Positions 55,410 to 64,000 of a stretch of DNA of 64,000 nucleotides are shown here, one piece after another; position 1 is the first letter of the stretch, and the number at the start of each line of letters is the position of its first letter. The notes under the pieces were generated by a model. The model was not told where the DNA came from, ran no database searches, and was given only the letters and a program-made list of their open reading frames with translations. Origin of the DNA: CAIRTM01 sp963723235 (lineage in GTDB: Bacteria; Desulfobacterota; WTBG01; CAIYCZ01; CAIRTM01); the NCBI GenBank assembly GCA_963723235.1, contig CAVRPV010000010.1:1-64000 (forward strand), read 5' to 3'. The position numbers and the translations under genes are program-made.

Positions 55410-56666
55410 ATGAAAACATTACGCCATCCGTTTGCCTACGTTCCCACCCTTTATTTCGCCGAAGGCCTACCTTATATTATCGTCAATACCGTGTCCGTAA
55501 TTTTGTACAAGCGCATGGGCATGTCCAATGATTTTATTGGACTGACCAGTATTTTGTATCTGCCCTGGGTCCTGAAAATGTTCTGGAGCCCGCTGGTCGA
55601 TATCAGGAAAACCCGGCGCTACTGGATTATCTGCACCCAGTCCATTATGTCTGTACTGTTCGCTGTGCTGGCGCTGAGCATACCAACTCCGCTGTTTTTG
55701 CCATTGACTCTTGACGCTGTTTGTCATGATCGCATTTATTTCGGCCACGCATGACATTGCCGTGGACGGCTACTATATGCTTGCACTTGACCGCCATCAG
55801 CAGGCATTTTATATCGGTGTGCGTTCGCTGTTTTACCGTTTGGCGCTTTTGTGCGGACAGGGTCTGCTGGTGGTCTGGGCCGGAAGTCTTGAGGAGAGAA
55901 CCGGCTCCATTCCGATCAGCTGGATGCTGACCATGTTCATACCGGCGGTGGTTTTCAGTGCGGCCTGCCTGTTTCATCAGCAGGGCCTGCCACGGCCCGT
56001 TGAGGATTGCTGCACTGTTGCGGGTACTCAGCCACGCAATTTTTCGGCCGCGTTTACAAGCTATTTTACGCAGCCCGGTATAGTTCGCATAGTCCTTTTT
56101 ATTCTGCTGTATCGGCTGGGAGAGGCCATGCTGGTTAAAATGGCCGTGCCGTTTCTGCTCGACGCTCCGGCAGCGGGAGGACTCGGGCTCAGCACGAAAA
56201 CCGTCGGCTATGCCTACGGCACGGCAGGCATGCTGAGCCTGACCGTCGGCGGTCTTGCAGGAGGATGGCTGATTGCGCGCTTCGGCCTCAAGCGCTGCAT
56301 CTGGCCCATGGCAATCATGCTCAACGCGCCTGACCTGGTATACATCTACATGGCCGTTGTGCAGCCCGAAGCCTGGCTGGTCTATGTGCTGGTGTCCTGT
56401 GAGCAGTTCGGGTACGGGCTGGGTTTTACAGCCTTCAGCGTGTATCTCATGTATATTTCCCGCGCCCCGTATAAGACATCGCATTTTGCGATTTCAACCG
56501 GCCTGATGGCGCTGGGCATGATGGCCCCCGGCATGCTGAGCGGTTATTTCAACAGTGGCTCGGCTACAGTGTGTTTTTCACGGTCGTGCTGGCTTTGACC
56601 GTTCCGGGCATGCTGATGATTTTTTTTGTATCGTTTGACGGGGATAACAGCTCGGATTCCTGCTAG
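55410..56666 (+). CDS. AmpG-like MFS permease (two frameshifts)
   Basis: The ATG at 55410 gives MKTLRHPFAYVPTLYFAEGL and IYLPWVLKMFWSPLVDI-like, the signature of AmpG/SLC33-type transporters. Frame changes near 55712 and 56545; the second restores QQWLGYSVFFTVVLALTVPG and the stop at 56666. In between, ATHDIAVDGYYMLAL and a dozen hydrophobic helices fit a 12-TM major facilitator. About 418 residues. AmpG imports muropeptides for recycling; this protein could have another substrate. Confidence 0.8.
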
Positions 56667-56703
56667 AACATTTCACAAAATCCCATACCTGTTTTTGATT
56701 CGT

Positions 56704-56773
56704 CTGTCATCTCCACCAACGGGAGAGATCTTGATGTATACGTAACGATCTCTCCCGTTGGTCGAGATGACAG
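56704..56773. repeat. 27-bp inverted repeat between convergent genes
   Basis: Arms 56704-56730 and 56747-56773 match at 26 of 27 positions (start CTGTCATCTC, inner end GAGAGATC) with a 16-nt loop. It lies between the permease and diguanylate cyclase genes, which converge here, so it could act as a bidirectional terminator, although no strong T-run follows. Confidence 0.75.
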
Positions 56774-56839
56774 TATGCAAAAGACTCCAGGAAAATGAAA
56801 CTGCTCCGGCATCGGTTGCGGGGGTGGGCTGTTGCGGGG

Positions 56840-57769
56840 TCAGCAGGTGAGTCTGCCCATGTCAATGTTGCGTGTTTGATCGCGGCCCGCATTCTTGGCA
56901 TCATACAGGCATGCGTCGGCAGCTTCAATCAGCGTTGAAACCTGTGTGCCGGCAGAGGGTTCTGCCGTGGCAACTCCCATGCTGACCGAAACTATGCCGT
57001 CTGCTGCCTTATGAACATGGCGGATTTTAAGGCGTCCGACTGCTTCATGCAGCATGCGCGCCACATTTGCAGCGCCCGGCGCGTCTGTCTCAGGCAGAAT
57101 GCAGGCAAACTCGTCGCCGCCGTAGCGCGCGGCAAGGTCTGTTGTCCGCAGAAGACCGCGGCGCAGGGCCTGGGCGATTTTTTTTATGCATGTGTCTCCT
57201 GCGGAATGGCCGTAGAGGTCATTGTATCCCTTGAAGAAATCAATATCGAGGATGATCAGCGACAGTTTCGAGCGGGCGCGCATTGAGCGGCTCCATTCGT
57301 GCGTGAGCACGGCATCGAAGCGGCGGCGGTTGGCGATGCCGGTAAGGCCGTCGATATTTGAAAGATCTTCAAGCAGGTCCCGGTAGCGCTTTAATTCAAG
57401 GTGCGTTCTAACGCGCGCCAGAATTTTCGGGGCGCTGATGGGTTTGGTGATGTAGTCAACCGCTCCCGCCTCAAGACCCATGACCTCATCGTCGGTTTCA
57501 ACTTTTGCACTGATAAAGATGACCGGTATTGCAGCCGTGGGTTCGTTTTTTTTGAGATTGCGGCAGATTGTAAACCCGTCGGTATCAGGCAGCATAATGT
57601 CGAGCAGTATCAGGTCAACATTCTCTGCGGCCGCTACCTCAAGCGCCATGGTTCCGCTGGTGGCAAAATGGAGCTCATGTTCCGTGCGTAACAGCTCACT
57701 GAGCAGCAGCACCGTGACGGGATCGTCATCAACAATCAATATTTTTTGTTTATTTTGGGATAGTGACAT
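56840..57769 (-). CDS. Response regulator diguanylate cyclase (REC-GGDEF)
   Basis: The 309-residue product starts with a receiver domain (ILIVDDDPVTVLLLSELL, LILLDIMLPDTDGFTICRNL, GAVDYITKPISAPKILARVR). The GGDEF domain has NIDGLTGIANRRRFDAVL, DIDFFKGYNDLYGHSAGDTC and ARYGGDEFACILPETD. RTTD five residues before GGDEF is the inhibitory I-site for cyclic di-GMP. It makes c-di-GMP when phosphorylated by an unidentified kinase. Intact; GGDEF is canonical. Confidence 0.95.
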   Translation of the reverse strand: MSLSQNKQKILIVDDDPVTVLLLSELLRTEHELHFATSGTMALEVAAAENVDLILLDIMLPDTDGFTICRNLKKNEPTAAIPVIFISAKVETDDEVMGLEAGAVDYITKPISAPKILARVRTHLELKRYRDLLEDLSNIDGLTGIANRRRFDAVLTHEWSRSMRARSKLSLIILDIDFFKGYNDLYGHSAGDTCIKKIAQALRRGLLRTTDLAARYGGDEFACILPETDAPGAANVARMLHEAVGRLKIRHVHKAADGIVSVSMGVATAEPSAGTQVSTLIEAADACLYDAKNAGRDQTRNIDMGRLTC

Positions 57770-57981
57770 GGGGCCTGTGTTTCAATTCTTGCTGTCTGCT
57801 GTTTTTCCTGTACGCCAGGTACTGCGCGATTTTTAACTTGTATAACCCGAATGGAATCATTTTGGCAATAAAATTCAGGGGGGAGTCAGCACTTCATGCC
57901 CGTTGTGCGCATGACAGGCCGGATATCATCAATGCAGGGGTCATGTGCCTCTATCCGTGCAGTGGTTGGCGTGCATGAGCT

Positions 57982-58755
57982 TCAGCGTTTGCCGACAGTG
58001 GCAATGTAGAGCGTGAATTCTTCTTCTCCGTCAACGCCAAGCAGTTCATCGCATGCCTTTTGGTCGTAGGCTGCAATCGCGCAGGTGCCGGCGTTGATGG
58101 CAATGCATGTCAAATAGAGGTTCTGGCAGATATGACCGGCCTCAATGGCTATGACCTTGTGTGCGGCCAGGTCATAGCGCCATTCCATGCGGGCGGGAAC
58201 CGCGGTCCAGAAGAATGTCGCCGCGGCTGTTGCCACAAAATTTTGTCCCAGGCAGGCAGCGGCAGCATTGCGGCCGATGTTCTCATCAGCTGACAGCAGT
58301 GCCAGTTCATTGTCAAACGGAAGGTAGCGATAGAGACCGGGCTGCAGACCATTTATTCTGTTGGCAGCAATATAGGTCTCACATGCATGGCGAGCGCCGG
58401 CCGATGGCACGGTACGCAGGGCGCATTCAGGGCTCAGCTTCTCGCGAACGCCCTGGGTCGCCCACAGCAGCGCGGATAGTTCCTCAAGGCTGAGCGAGGC
58501 GTCGCTGAACGTGCGAACGCTTTCACGGCGTGTAATTGCATCGGCTATGTTCATGCGGCCCAACTGTTCTAAGGCTGCTTTGCCGTTTGGCAGGGCAGTG
58601 CGTGCGGCTTCGGCAGGGCAGGGCTTTTGCAGGGGCGGTGCCGGCACAAAGCGGTTTTGTTCTGTTTGGTGGAAGTCGATTTGCTGGCGGATGGTATCCT
58701 TGAGGAAGAAGCGATACGTATCGAAGCGCGTATCGTTTTTTTTATGTGATCCCAT
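57982..58755 (-). CDS. SagB/ThcOx-type nitroreductase-like oxidoreductase
   Basis: The ATG at 58755 gives 257 residues. The C-terminal 190 residues form an FMN-binding nitroreductase domain: ADAITRRESVRTFSDASLSL, LSALLWATQGVREK, RTVPSAGARHACETYIAANR, ACLGQNFVATAAATFFWTAV and AGHICQNLYLTCIAINAG. This subgroup includes SagB/ThcOx oxidases of peptide azolines, but free-standing members occur without any peptide cluster, as here. Role unknown; a flavin-dependent oxidation or reduction is expected. Confidence 0.87.
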   Translation of the reverse strand: MGSHKKNDTRFDTYRFFLKDTIRQQIDFHQTEQNRFVPAPPLQKPCPAEAARTALPNGKAALEQLGRMNIADAITRRESVRTFSDASLSLEELSALLWATQGVREKLSPECALRTVPSAGARHACETYIAANRINGLQPGLYRYLPFDNELALLSADENIGRNAAAACLGQNFVATAAATFFWTAVPARMEWRYDLAAHKVIAIEAGHICQNLYLTCIAINAGTCAIAAYDQKACDELLGVDGEEEFTLYIATVGKR

Positions 58756-58897
58756 GCCGCTGATCCTCGTATGTGTTGTAGAGAGTTTTACCACAATATG
58801 CGCTTGGCGGGGGTTTGTCAAGATTGTGAGGGATTGGTACGTCAAGCGTTCATGGGTTTCAGGTACATGTTCAACTGAGCGGAATTATCAGGGGTGG

Positions 58898-59257
58898 TCA
58901 GTCCCCCGGTACCTTTTCCTTGTCCTGTATCCGTCCAATTCTGTAGGAGTCGATAATACCGATGAACCAGGCAATCATTAAAGCATACGAAGCAATGGTA
59001 ATGACCTGCATTTCACTGCCCGTTGGTTGCGCGGATACTAACTCGGTTATTGCTTCGATATCCAGCTGAACCTCTCCTCGTTGGATTTTTTCAGTTATGT
59101 GCAGTGCCTTCGTCACCACACCGGATATCAGGAAATAGAGTGAAGCAATGGTGGCACTCGTTAATACAAGACCGCGCAGATACCTTTTTAGAAAAAAATG
59201 CCCTGCGCCGGGAAACACGAGCGCTGACAGCAACGCTGCTTTTATAGATTTAGTCAT
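58898..59257 (-). CDS. Small membrane protein of unknown function
   Basis: The ATG at 59257 gives 119 residues. TKSIKAALLSALVFPGAGHF and FLKRYLRGLVLTSATIASLY are two hydrophobic stretches with a GxGxFFLxRY-like turn, reminiscent of TM2-type proteins. A charged loop follows (TEKIQRGEVQLDIEAI), and a third helix ends in GIIDSYRIGRIQDKEK. No assigned function. Intact and unlinked by spacing to its neighbours. Confidence 0.7.
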   Translation of the reverse strand: MTKSIKAALLSALVFPGAGHFFLKRYLRGLVLTSATIASLYFLISGVVTKALHITEKIQRGEVQLDIEAITELVSAQPTGSEMQVITIASYALMIAWFIGIIDSYRIGRIQDKEKVPGD

Positions 59258-59404
59258 AGGATGTATCAATCTTTAATATGTTGAGTTTGAAGAAAACATA
59301 TCGTTACTCCAGAGTCGCGGCCTTTAGGAAATTGTTGCAAGCCATAGTGGGCCATGACATTTGATTTTGATGGTTGCGCAGCATCCCGGCGTGCCTTACT
59401 CAGC

Positions 59405-59500
59405 ACATGATCCGGGGAATGTCACCCCGGACTTGATCCGGGGTCCATTAAAAAGCCTGGATTCCGGATCGCGCTGCGCTTGTCCGGAATGACAACCAGG
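59405..59500. repeat. CCCCGGACTTGATCCGGGG and ATTCCGGAT palindromes
   Basis: Two small palindromes in series: CCCCGGACTTGATCCGGGG (about 59425-59443) and ATTCCGGATCGCGCTGCGCT with TGTCCGGAAT (59461-59489). They belong to the same style of intergenic repeats seen at 9.06, 10.66 and 19.4 kb. Confidence 0.7.
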
Positions 59501-59550
59501 TTGATCCTGGATGATTGTTGTCTTAAAAGTGAAATGTCATGAACTGGGCC

Positions 59551-60198
59551 CTATTTAAAGGACACCGTTTTTAAAATGTTGTTCAGCGACGATTCCTCTT
59601 CAGCGGTTGAAAAGGAAACAATGAATGTAAGGGCGTAGCCCTTCATGATAGTTGCCAAGTACTTCTGTCTTACTGTCCTGCCAGGCATGGGTATCTCAAC
59701 GTGCATAACACCAAACTCCCGGCCACCAATAGATTCGGTATATATTTCTCCAGGAAAGGATACTTTCAATTGACCAGTCTCAAGCAGTTTCTTTGACTGG
59801 AACAGGTAATCCTCCCCGTTCTTGATTTCCGTTATGTGTTGAACCCGTTCCGCCACACATATGATGTTGGGATTAAACGGCACAGGCTTATCCATTGGGT
59901 GCTTGAACACTGCAAGCAGATTCATTGTCGTCATTTCAGACGCCTTGACCGTAGCTTGAAGGTTCTTGTCATCACCCGCGAGCATCTTGCCACCTGATTC
60001 CTGGAGTTTCCGGCGGGCTTCCTGGTCCTGGGCGATCCATTCGGGCGGGAGAGGCACTGATAATCCGAAGTATTCGTTCTGATAGACAGAGTTCTTGATC
60101 ATGCCGAAATCTATTTCGTCGGATGTCTGCTCGCTGCATCCTGCAAAGACCGCTATCAATGCGATGGGGAGTATGAGAAGCAATCCGGTCTGTTTCAT
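59551..60198 (-). CDS. Lipoprotein of unknown function
   Basis: The ATG at 60198 gives 215 residues. MKQTGLLLILPIALIAVFAG followed by Cys is a lipoprotein signal. The mature part (NEYFGLSVPLPPEWIAQDQE, AVFKHPMDKPVPFNPNIICV, GREFGVMHVEIP, KGYALTFIVSFSTAEEESSL) resembles the domain found in PsbP/DUF1795-like or PilT-associated lipoproteins that read as surface-adhesin-like single domains, but I cannot name the family. It precedes no clear partner; the GNA1162-type gene lies 83 nt upstream on the same strand. Confidence 0.75.
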   Translation of the reverse strand: MKQTGLLLILPIALIAVFAGCSEQTSDEIDFGMIKNSVYQNEYFGLSVPLPPEWIAQDQEARRKLQESGGKMLAGDDKNLQATVKASEMTTMNLLAVFKHPMDKPVPFNPNIICVAERVQHITEIKNGEDYLFQSKKLLETGQLKVSFPGEIYTESIGGREFGVMHVEIPMPGRTVRQKYLATIMKGYALTFIVSFSTAEEESSLNNILKTVSFK

Positions 60199-60280
60199 GG
60201 GCCATTCCTTTTTGTTCTTTAAATGTTTTGTCAACCCGCCTTGCGCAGCTTTTTGGCAAGGTCGGGTTTAAACGAGGGGA

Positions 60281-60937
60281 TTATTCCTGTTCAGCTGAAA
60301 GTTTATACGGCCCATCAGGCAGGCCTCTCAGTTGCGAGTGTATTGCCAGGTAGTTAGCCTGTCTGGCCAGGCCGGGCGTAGGGTCTGAGATGGAGGAGGA
60401 CAGTACTTGCGTAATAACCGCATTGACAAGCATACCGGCAAGTCCGGCGCCGCCATCACCTGAAGACTGTTCAGCCACAGCGGTTGAATCCCATAAGAGG
60501 GCACCGGTTTTTACATCAACCAGCTTGAGCGTCGCCCGAACTTTTGTTACCGATTGTATGATCTGGTATTTCTGCCCCCATTCTTCAATGGTTATATACA
60601 GCACCGCGTCAGCCCCGATGTGCTCGCCGATTTTATCCAGCGGTATGATGTTCATCTCCTCGGGTGCGGGCAGCCCGTTCTGCTTGAGGAAGTAGTCGAT
60701 CATAAAAACCGGGAAAACATAATAGCCTTTTTCCGCGAGCGGGCGCGTGATCGTGGACAGGTAAATATAGGGTGCATTGACCTCAACAGAGTTGTTGAGC
60801 GGCGGGATGACGACGATAGACCTGGGCCTGCTTCTTTCAAAGGCCGTGTAGTCATACGGCGCTACGGTGGCACAGCCTGAAGTCATGACAACAATGCACG
60901 CAAGCACTGCAAGCCACAGCCTGGTTGAGGTACTCAT
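60281..60937 (-). CDS. GNA1162/DUF799 family lipoprotein
   Basis: The start at 60937 overlaps the preceding stop (ATGA) and has AGGAGAAGCCGCT. The signal ends in TSGCATV. The 218-residue protein has the DUF799 features PRSIVVIPPLNNSVEVNAPY, LAEKGYYVFPVFMIDYFLKQ, IGADAVLYITIEEWGQKYQI and GALLWDSTAV. This family (GNA1162 of Neisseria) has a TolB-N/ABA-1-like fold and is usually encoded with a CsgG-like and a DUF4810 lipoprotein, as here. It likely belongs to an outer-membrane-linked complex of unknown role. Confidence 0.9.
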   Translation of the reverse strand: MSTSTRLWLAVLACIVVMTSGCATVAPYDYTAFERSRPRSIVVIPPLNNSVEVNAPYIYLSTITRPLAEKGYYVFPVFMIDYFLKQNGLPAPEEMNIIPLDKIGEHIGADAVLYITIEEWGQKYQIIQSVTKVRATLKLVDVKTGALLWDSTAVAEQSSGDGGAGLAGMLVNAVITQVLSSSISDPTPGLARQANYLAIHSQLRGLPDGPYKLSAEQE

Positions 60938-61305
60938 AGCGGCTTCTCCTCTTTCTGCCTGGCGCGTTTCATCATTCCCTCAATCAGGGTATTTGATTCG
61001 GGATACAGGGTCTGCTCCTGTTTGAATGCTGCCTTCGACTGCGAATCCTTGCCCTCCATGGCGTACAGGAAGCCAAGATGAGCATAGATGCCGGGCGGAA
61101 CTTTCTTGCCCGTTGCCGCTGCTTTTTGAATATCTGCGTTCAGTTTTTCGATCTGTGTTGCCGTATCAGCCGATCCCGGCTTCATATAGGCATCATGAAT
61201 CAATTGCTCATATTCGCCCCAATAATATATATCTTTATTGGTTGCGCACCCGGCCATCAAAATCATGGTTATTATTGCAAGCGTATGCCACGCGTTCTTA
61301 TTCAT
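60934..61305 (-). CDS. DUF4810 family lipoprotein
   Basis: The 123-residue product has a lipoprotein signal (LMAGC near residue 20) followed by ATNKDIYYWGEYEQLIHDAY, the conserved start of DUF4810, and helical tetratricopeptide-like segments (KVPPGIYAHLGFLYAMEGKD, KAAFKQEQTLYPESNTLIEG). It is the middle gene of a three-lipoprotein operon, with a 4-nt overlap with the DUF799 gene and an 18-nt gap from the CsgG-like gene. Confidence 0.9.
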   Translation of the reverse strand: MNKNAWHTLAIITMILMAGCATNKDIYYWGEYEQLIHDAYMKPGSADTATQIEKLNADIQKAAATGKKVPPGIYAHLGFLYAMEGKDSQSKAAFKQEQTLYPESNTLIEGMMKRARQKEEKPL

Positions 61306-61323
61306 ATATTGTTTTCCTGTACC

Positions 61324-62016
61324 CTACGGTTGGATTTGCCATGTGCCGTTTTCGATATCGCGCACCATGTTATTGACTGATTCCGTAATGGCAAAGTTCA
61401 ATACTTTTCCGTTCAGGGTTGCGTCATAGCCTGCGGTGCCGCCGGTGCCGAGAACTTCCCGGTTGCTCATGGCATACTCGCCGGCACCCTGGGTGGAGTA
61501 AACAATTTGCGAAGTCAGCACATCAACAATATTGAGCGACACTTTCGCGTAGGCCACCTGCGTCTTGCCTGCGCCCAGTATCCCGAACAGCTGCTCATCG
61601 CCGGTTACTTTCCGGCCGAACTCGGTAACATCGCCGGTTACCGTGTAGCGGGCGCCCTGAATGTTCTGTTTTGATTGCAGGAATTTGGCTTCCTGCTCGT
61701 TTTGCTGCAGATTTTCGCGATCAACGACGTTAAAGCGGTTGGTCTGCTGCAAATGGGTTTTCAATATGGTTTTGGCCTGGCTGCCCAGCATGTCAGTGCC
61801 TGAAGAAAACAGCCCCTGCATGTACGTAGAGCGATTCTGAAAGTTACCGACCACCAAGGTCGTTTTCGGGCCATTGTAGGCTGTGCCATAGGATGCAACT
61901 TTTTCCGAGGCCACCACCTTGTGCGACTCTGTCGCGCATCCCGCAAACACCGCCACCGCAACCAGCACTACTGCCAGGCTCAACCAGTTGAATGAATTAC
62001 TCTTCAAGCTGTTCAT
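61324..62016 (-). CDS. CsgG/HfaB-family lipoprotein
   Basis: The ATG at 62016 (AAAAAGGAGGATACT upstream) begins a lipoprotein signal ending FAGCATESHK. The protein of 230 residues has the CsgG-type core: KTTLVVGNFQNRSTYMQGLF, SQAKTILKTHLQQTNRFNVV, YTVTGDVTEFGRKVTGDEQL, VAYAKVSLNIVDVLTSQIVY and GTAGYDATLNGKVLNFAITE. CsgG forms a secretion pore for curli, but this short relative in a DUF4810/DUF799 operon need not. No curli genes are nearby. Confidence 0.88.
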   Translation of the reverse strand: MNSLKSNSFNWLSLAVVLVAVAVFAGCATESHKVVASEKVASYGTAYNGPKTTLVVGNFQNRSTYMQGLFSSGTDMLGSQAKTILKTHLQQTNRFNVVDRENLQQNEQEAKFLQSKQNIQGARYTVTGDVTEFGRKVTGDEQLFGILGAGKTQVAYAKVSLNIVDVLTSQIVYSTQGAGEYAMSNREVLGTGGTAGYDATLNGKVLNFAITESVNNMVRDIENGTWQIQP

Positions 62017-62610
62017 AGTATCCTCCTTTTTAGAAATTCATATCATGCTAAAGTTTAGGTCGGTATGTGTTTTGTATATCATGCCAAACAGCCATCTTGC
62101 AATTACTAAACTTGGCTATCTTCGGATGATAGAGGGTTAGTTTCACTGTACGACCTGAGCTAACAGCGGATCGGTCAGCCGAAGATAGCAATTTGCCGCG
62201 GATAGGCGACACACTTCGTTCCTGCGCCGTCCGCATGAAGCGCTTGCTGGACTATCCGACGCTGACCACTCGAATGCAGGCAGAGGACTGGAACCCCTAC
62301 CCACACCCCCCGCAGAAAGCGAGCGTCAACGTGAAAGATCGTTCCACAGATCGGGAATTTTTACACGATTTCAGTAACATCGCAAGTCAGCGAGCCAGAA
62401 TAGCCCGGCGGATACGACCATGTGCAGCCAGATGTGGGTTATTACCGCTGGTGCCATGACTGAATATCCGCTAGGAGCTGCCGTTCAATTCGCCAGGCCG
62501 AACGCAGCGGCATGTAGGTCTTCCCCTCTTCTGGGGGCTGGCAAGACCGCGGCGCAGGTCCCTGATCTATTGTGGTGACTATCGATCAGTCTGATTGAGC
62601 GTCGGGCGGA
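62017..62610. other. Intergenic region with nested inverted repeats
   Basis: No gene is supported. It contains a nested inverted repeat at 62115-62189 and otherwise sequence with no recognised coding or repeat content, possibly a decayed gene. Confidence 0.45.
62115..62189. repeat. Nested inverted repeat
   Basis: GCTATCTTCGG (62115-62125) and CCGAAGATAGC (62179-62189) are perfect 11-bp arms; inside, GTTAG and CTAAC pair around about 19 nt. It resembles a folded RNA or a recombination site but matches no family I can name. Confidence 0.6.
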
Positions 62611-62911
62611 TCATTTCTTGCTCTTTGGGGGACTGCGGAAAGGTCGGCCCGTTAGCGCTTCACCATACTTAACCGTTTTGTGCTTTAGAAATTGGAATTG
62701 TCTCTGTTGGTGTGTTCCATTTTTTTCCCAGTCCGCATCTGGTGTTACTACCAGCCAACCGCCAAAACCTCTGATGTCTTCTCATGTTGTCGGTATTTTG
62801 AGTTCTTGTTCCGTCTTTGGAAACCCAACCACCCTCATCAGTTACTCCTTCGAAACTGGCATTGGCAATAGAAGACAAAAATATGGTGAGAACAATTATT
62901 AATTATTTCAT
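62611..62911 (-). pseudogene. Small secreted protein gene, broken
   Basis: An ATG at 62911 has a near-perfect AAAGGAGAAT. The frame reads Met-Lys-stop(TAA) and then LIIVLTIFLSSIANA, a signal peptide in the same frame, so the ochre codon at position 3 disrupts it unless it is an error. The mature part continues SFEGVTDEGGWVSKDGTRTQ, then in another frame GFGGWLVVTPDADWEKKWNT and, after a second shift, KTVKYGEALTGRPFRSPP with a stop at 62611. About 98 residues. The VTPDADWEKKWNTP segment is reminiscent of small conserved secreted proteins, but I cannot name the family. Confidence 0.55.
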
Positions 62912-63239
62912 ATTCTCCTTTAAGGCTAACAAGTTAATATATGGAGTTCCGTAATTTCTGGGGATTGATGAGAAGGGTTATTGCAAAAGATAATATTTTT
63001 GTCAAATTTTTAATCTGTAAATTCCGCAATTTGTAGGTAATACCATGGTTATATGGAATTCCATATAATATTGGTAGGGGCGCTATGGCTGTCGATGTAT
63101 TGTCTGGCTTCGGATACTCAGCACGGGCTCGATGTTATGGGGGACACCGTTCCAGTTACTCACACATGCTCCCACGGGCAAACCGCGCTGTTTGACTGGC
63201 AGAACAATTCATGCGATAAATTCGCTGCCATGAACTACC
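62912..63239. other. Intergenic region upstream of rlmJ with a perfect palindrome
   Basis: No gene seen. An AT-rich part contains the perfect 20-bp palindrome at 63049-63068. Confidence 0.5.
63049..63068. repeat. Perfect 20-bp palindrome
   Basis: TTATATGGAATTCCATATAA, a perfect palindrome suited to a dimeric regulator. No other copy was noticed in the window. Confidence 0.6.
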
Positions 63240-64000
63240 GCCACATATACCATGCCGGCAATTTCGGTGATGTTGTGAAGCATGTTGTGCTGACGCTGTT
63301 GCTGCGCCGACTCATGCTTAAAAACACGCCGCTGTGTGTGCTTGATACCCACGCGGGAATCGGCAAGTATAATCTCGCCTCTGAGGAGGCCCGGAAGACC
63401 GGTGAGTGTAAGGGCGGCATCGGGGCGCTGCTGAGGGCCGGAAATATGCCTGAACTTTTTGAGTCCTAACTCAGCGCCGTGCACCAGTGCGGGTGTCGAC
63501 CGGACGATGAAGGAAATCCGGGCTGGTATCCGGGTTCACCCTGGATCGCGCGCCATTTTTTGCGGTCCGGAGACAGGCTTGTGCTCTCTGAGTTGCATCC
63601 TCAGGATGTGCAGAGTCTCAGAGACACGTTTGCGGGTGACCGGCAGGTGAGCGTGCATCACATCGATGCCTACAGCGCGTTGAAAGCGTTTCTGCCTCCA
63701 GCTGAGCGGCGCGGGCTTGTTTTGATTGACCCTGCCTTTGAGGTTGATAATGAATTCGAGCTGGTTGTCAAGGGATTGGGCGAGGCGTATCGTCGTTTTG
63801 CAACCGGCGTGTACGCGGTCTGGTTCCCGATCAAGGAGCGCAAGCCCATTGAGCTTTTTTATGATGACTGTTGCCGGGCAGGGTTTGAGCGCATGCTGGC
63901 GCTCGAATTGCTTGTGTATCCGGACCTTGCGCCGGATCGTTTGAACGGATGCGGCATGCTGATTGTCAATCCGCCCTGGCAGGTGGATGATGAGTTGCGA
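63240..64000 (+). CDS. rlmJ: 23S rRNA (adenine2030-N6)-methyltransferase, partial, with in-frame TAA
   Basis: The ATG at 63240 gives MNYRHIYHAGNFGDVVKHVV, the distinctive RlmJ N-terminus, then CVLDTHAGIGKYNLASEEAR. At 63467-63469 a TAA interrupts the frame where relatives have Tyr; the same frame continues without other change (LSAVHQCG, WYPGSPWIARHFLRSGDRLV, LSELHPQDV, LVLIDPAFEVDNEFELVVKG, MLIVNPPWQVDDELR) to the window edge. The catalytic motif usually reads DPPY/F and is DPAF here. It methylates A2030 of 23S rRNA. The 3' end lies beyond 64000. The nonsense codon may be a sequencing error or make a real pseudogene. Confidence 0.88.

Noticed and set aside
55645..56484. Long open frame opposite the AmpG-like permease
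   Set aside because: The plus strand encodes a continuous transporter with expected helices; the opposite frame has no recognisable domain.
57982..58755. Azoline-forming peptide (RiPP) cluster around the SagB-like gene
   Set aside because: No cyclodehydratase, precursor peptide or exporter gene is adjacent.
62115..62189. Integron attC site
   Set aside because: The inner arms do not fit the GTTRRRY/RYYYAAC core consensus and no integrase or gene cassette is near.

Overview
The window reads as a chromosomal segment of a Gram-negative, largely anaerobic bacterium. Evidence for this is the many lipoprotein and Sec signal peptides, an adenosylcobalamin-dependent ribonucleotide reductase, an aldehyde:ferredoxin oxidoreductase (AOR), a 2[4Fe-4S] ferredoxin, two NifH-like proteins and a selenocysteine tRNA. 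Large PAS-rich hybrid kinases and the gene mix suggest Desulfobacterota/deltaproteobacteria-like or a neighbouring phylum, but no rRNA or ribosomal protein is present to settle this. Nearly all genes lie on the minus strand.

Layout. 0-12.5 kb is a repeat-rich accessory region: a SOUL protein, a nitroreductase, a flavin-binding oxidase-like protein, a zinc-ribbon/TM/HExxH protein, a six-repeat Kelch protein, a membrane-anchored Mrr-type nuclease, a TIR/SLOG-like protein with zinc ribbons, an ORF6N protein, a HicB antitoxin beside a gutted HicA, a RelE/Xre pair and a solute-binding protein with a thrombospondin-3 tail. Between them lie dispersed repeats, including a structured element of about 200 nt with covarying stems. 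12.5-24.3 kb is the most unusual part: two NifH-like ATPases and two nitrogenase component-1-like subunits (one ending in tandem PCP_red domains), an IS110-family insertion directly upstream, then a MarR regulator, AOR, serpin, ferredoxin and a geranylgeranyl-reductase-type flavoprotein. 25-43 kb is metabolic: a probable double-domain phosphofructokinase, a CbiX-like chelatase, TrkA/TrkH potassium uptake, NrdJ, a redoxin-redoxin-FMN-binding protein with a substrate-binding lipoprotein, and MutM. 43.5-53 kb holds two giant hybrid sensor kinases, a response regulator and a V4R sensor protein. 53-64 kb holds selC (tRNA-Sec), trpS, a MEMO protein, an AmpG-like permease, a diguanylate cyclase, a SagB-type nitroreductase, a CsgG/DUF4810/DUF799 lipoprotein operon and a partial rlmJ.

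Many genes between 12.5 and 24.3 kb, and some elsewhere, are broken by single-base frameshifts while keeping motifs, ligands and lengths. Several breaks are explained by one duplicated base, so sequencing or assembly error is more likely than gene decay. I give whole-gene spans across such breaks and say so. Functional links across the 12-24 kb cluster (an electron-donor and reductase system acting on an unknown, perhaps tetrapyrrole- or isoprenoid-like substrate) are inference from domains and gene order.
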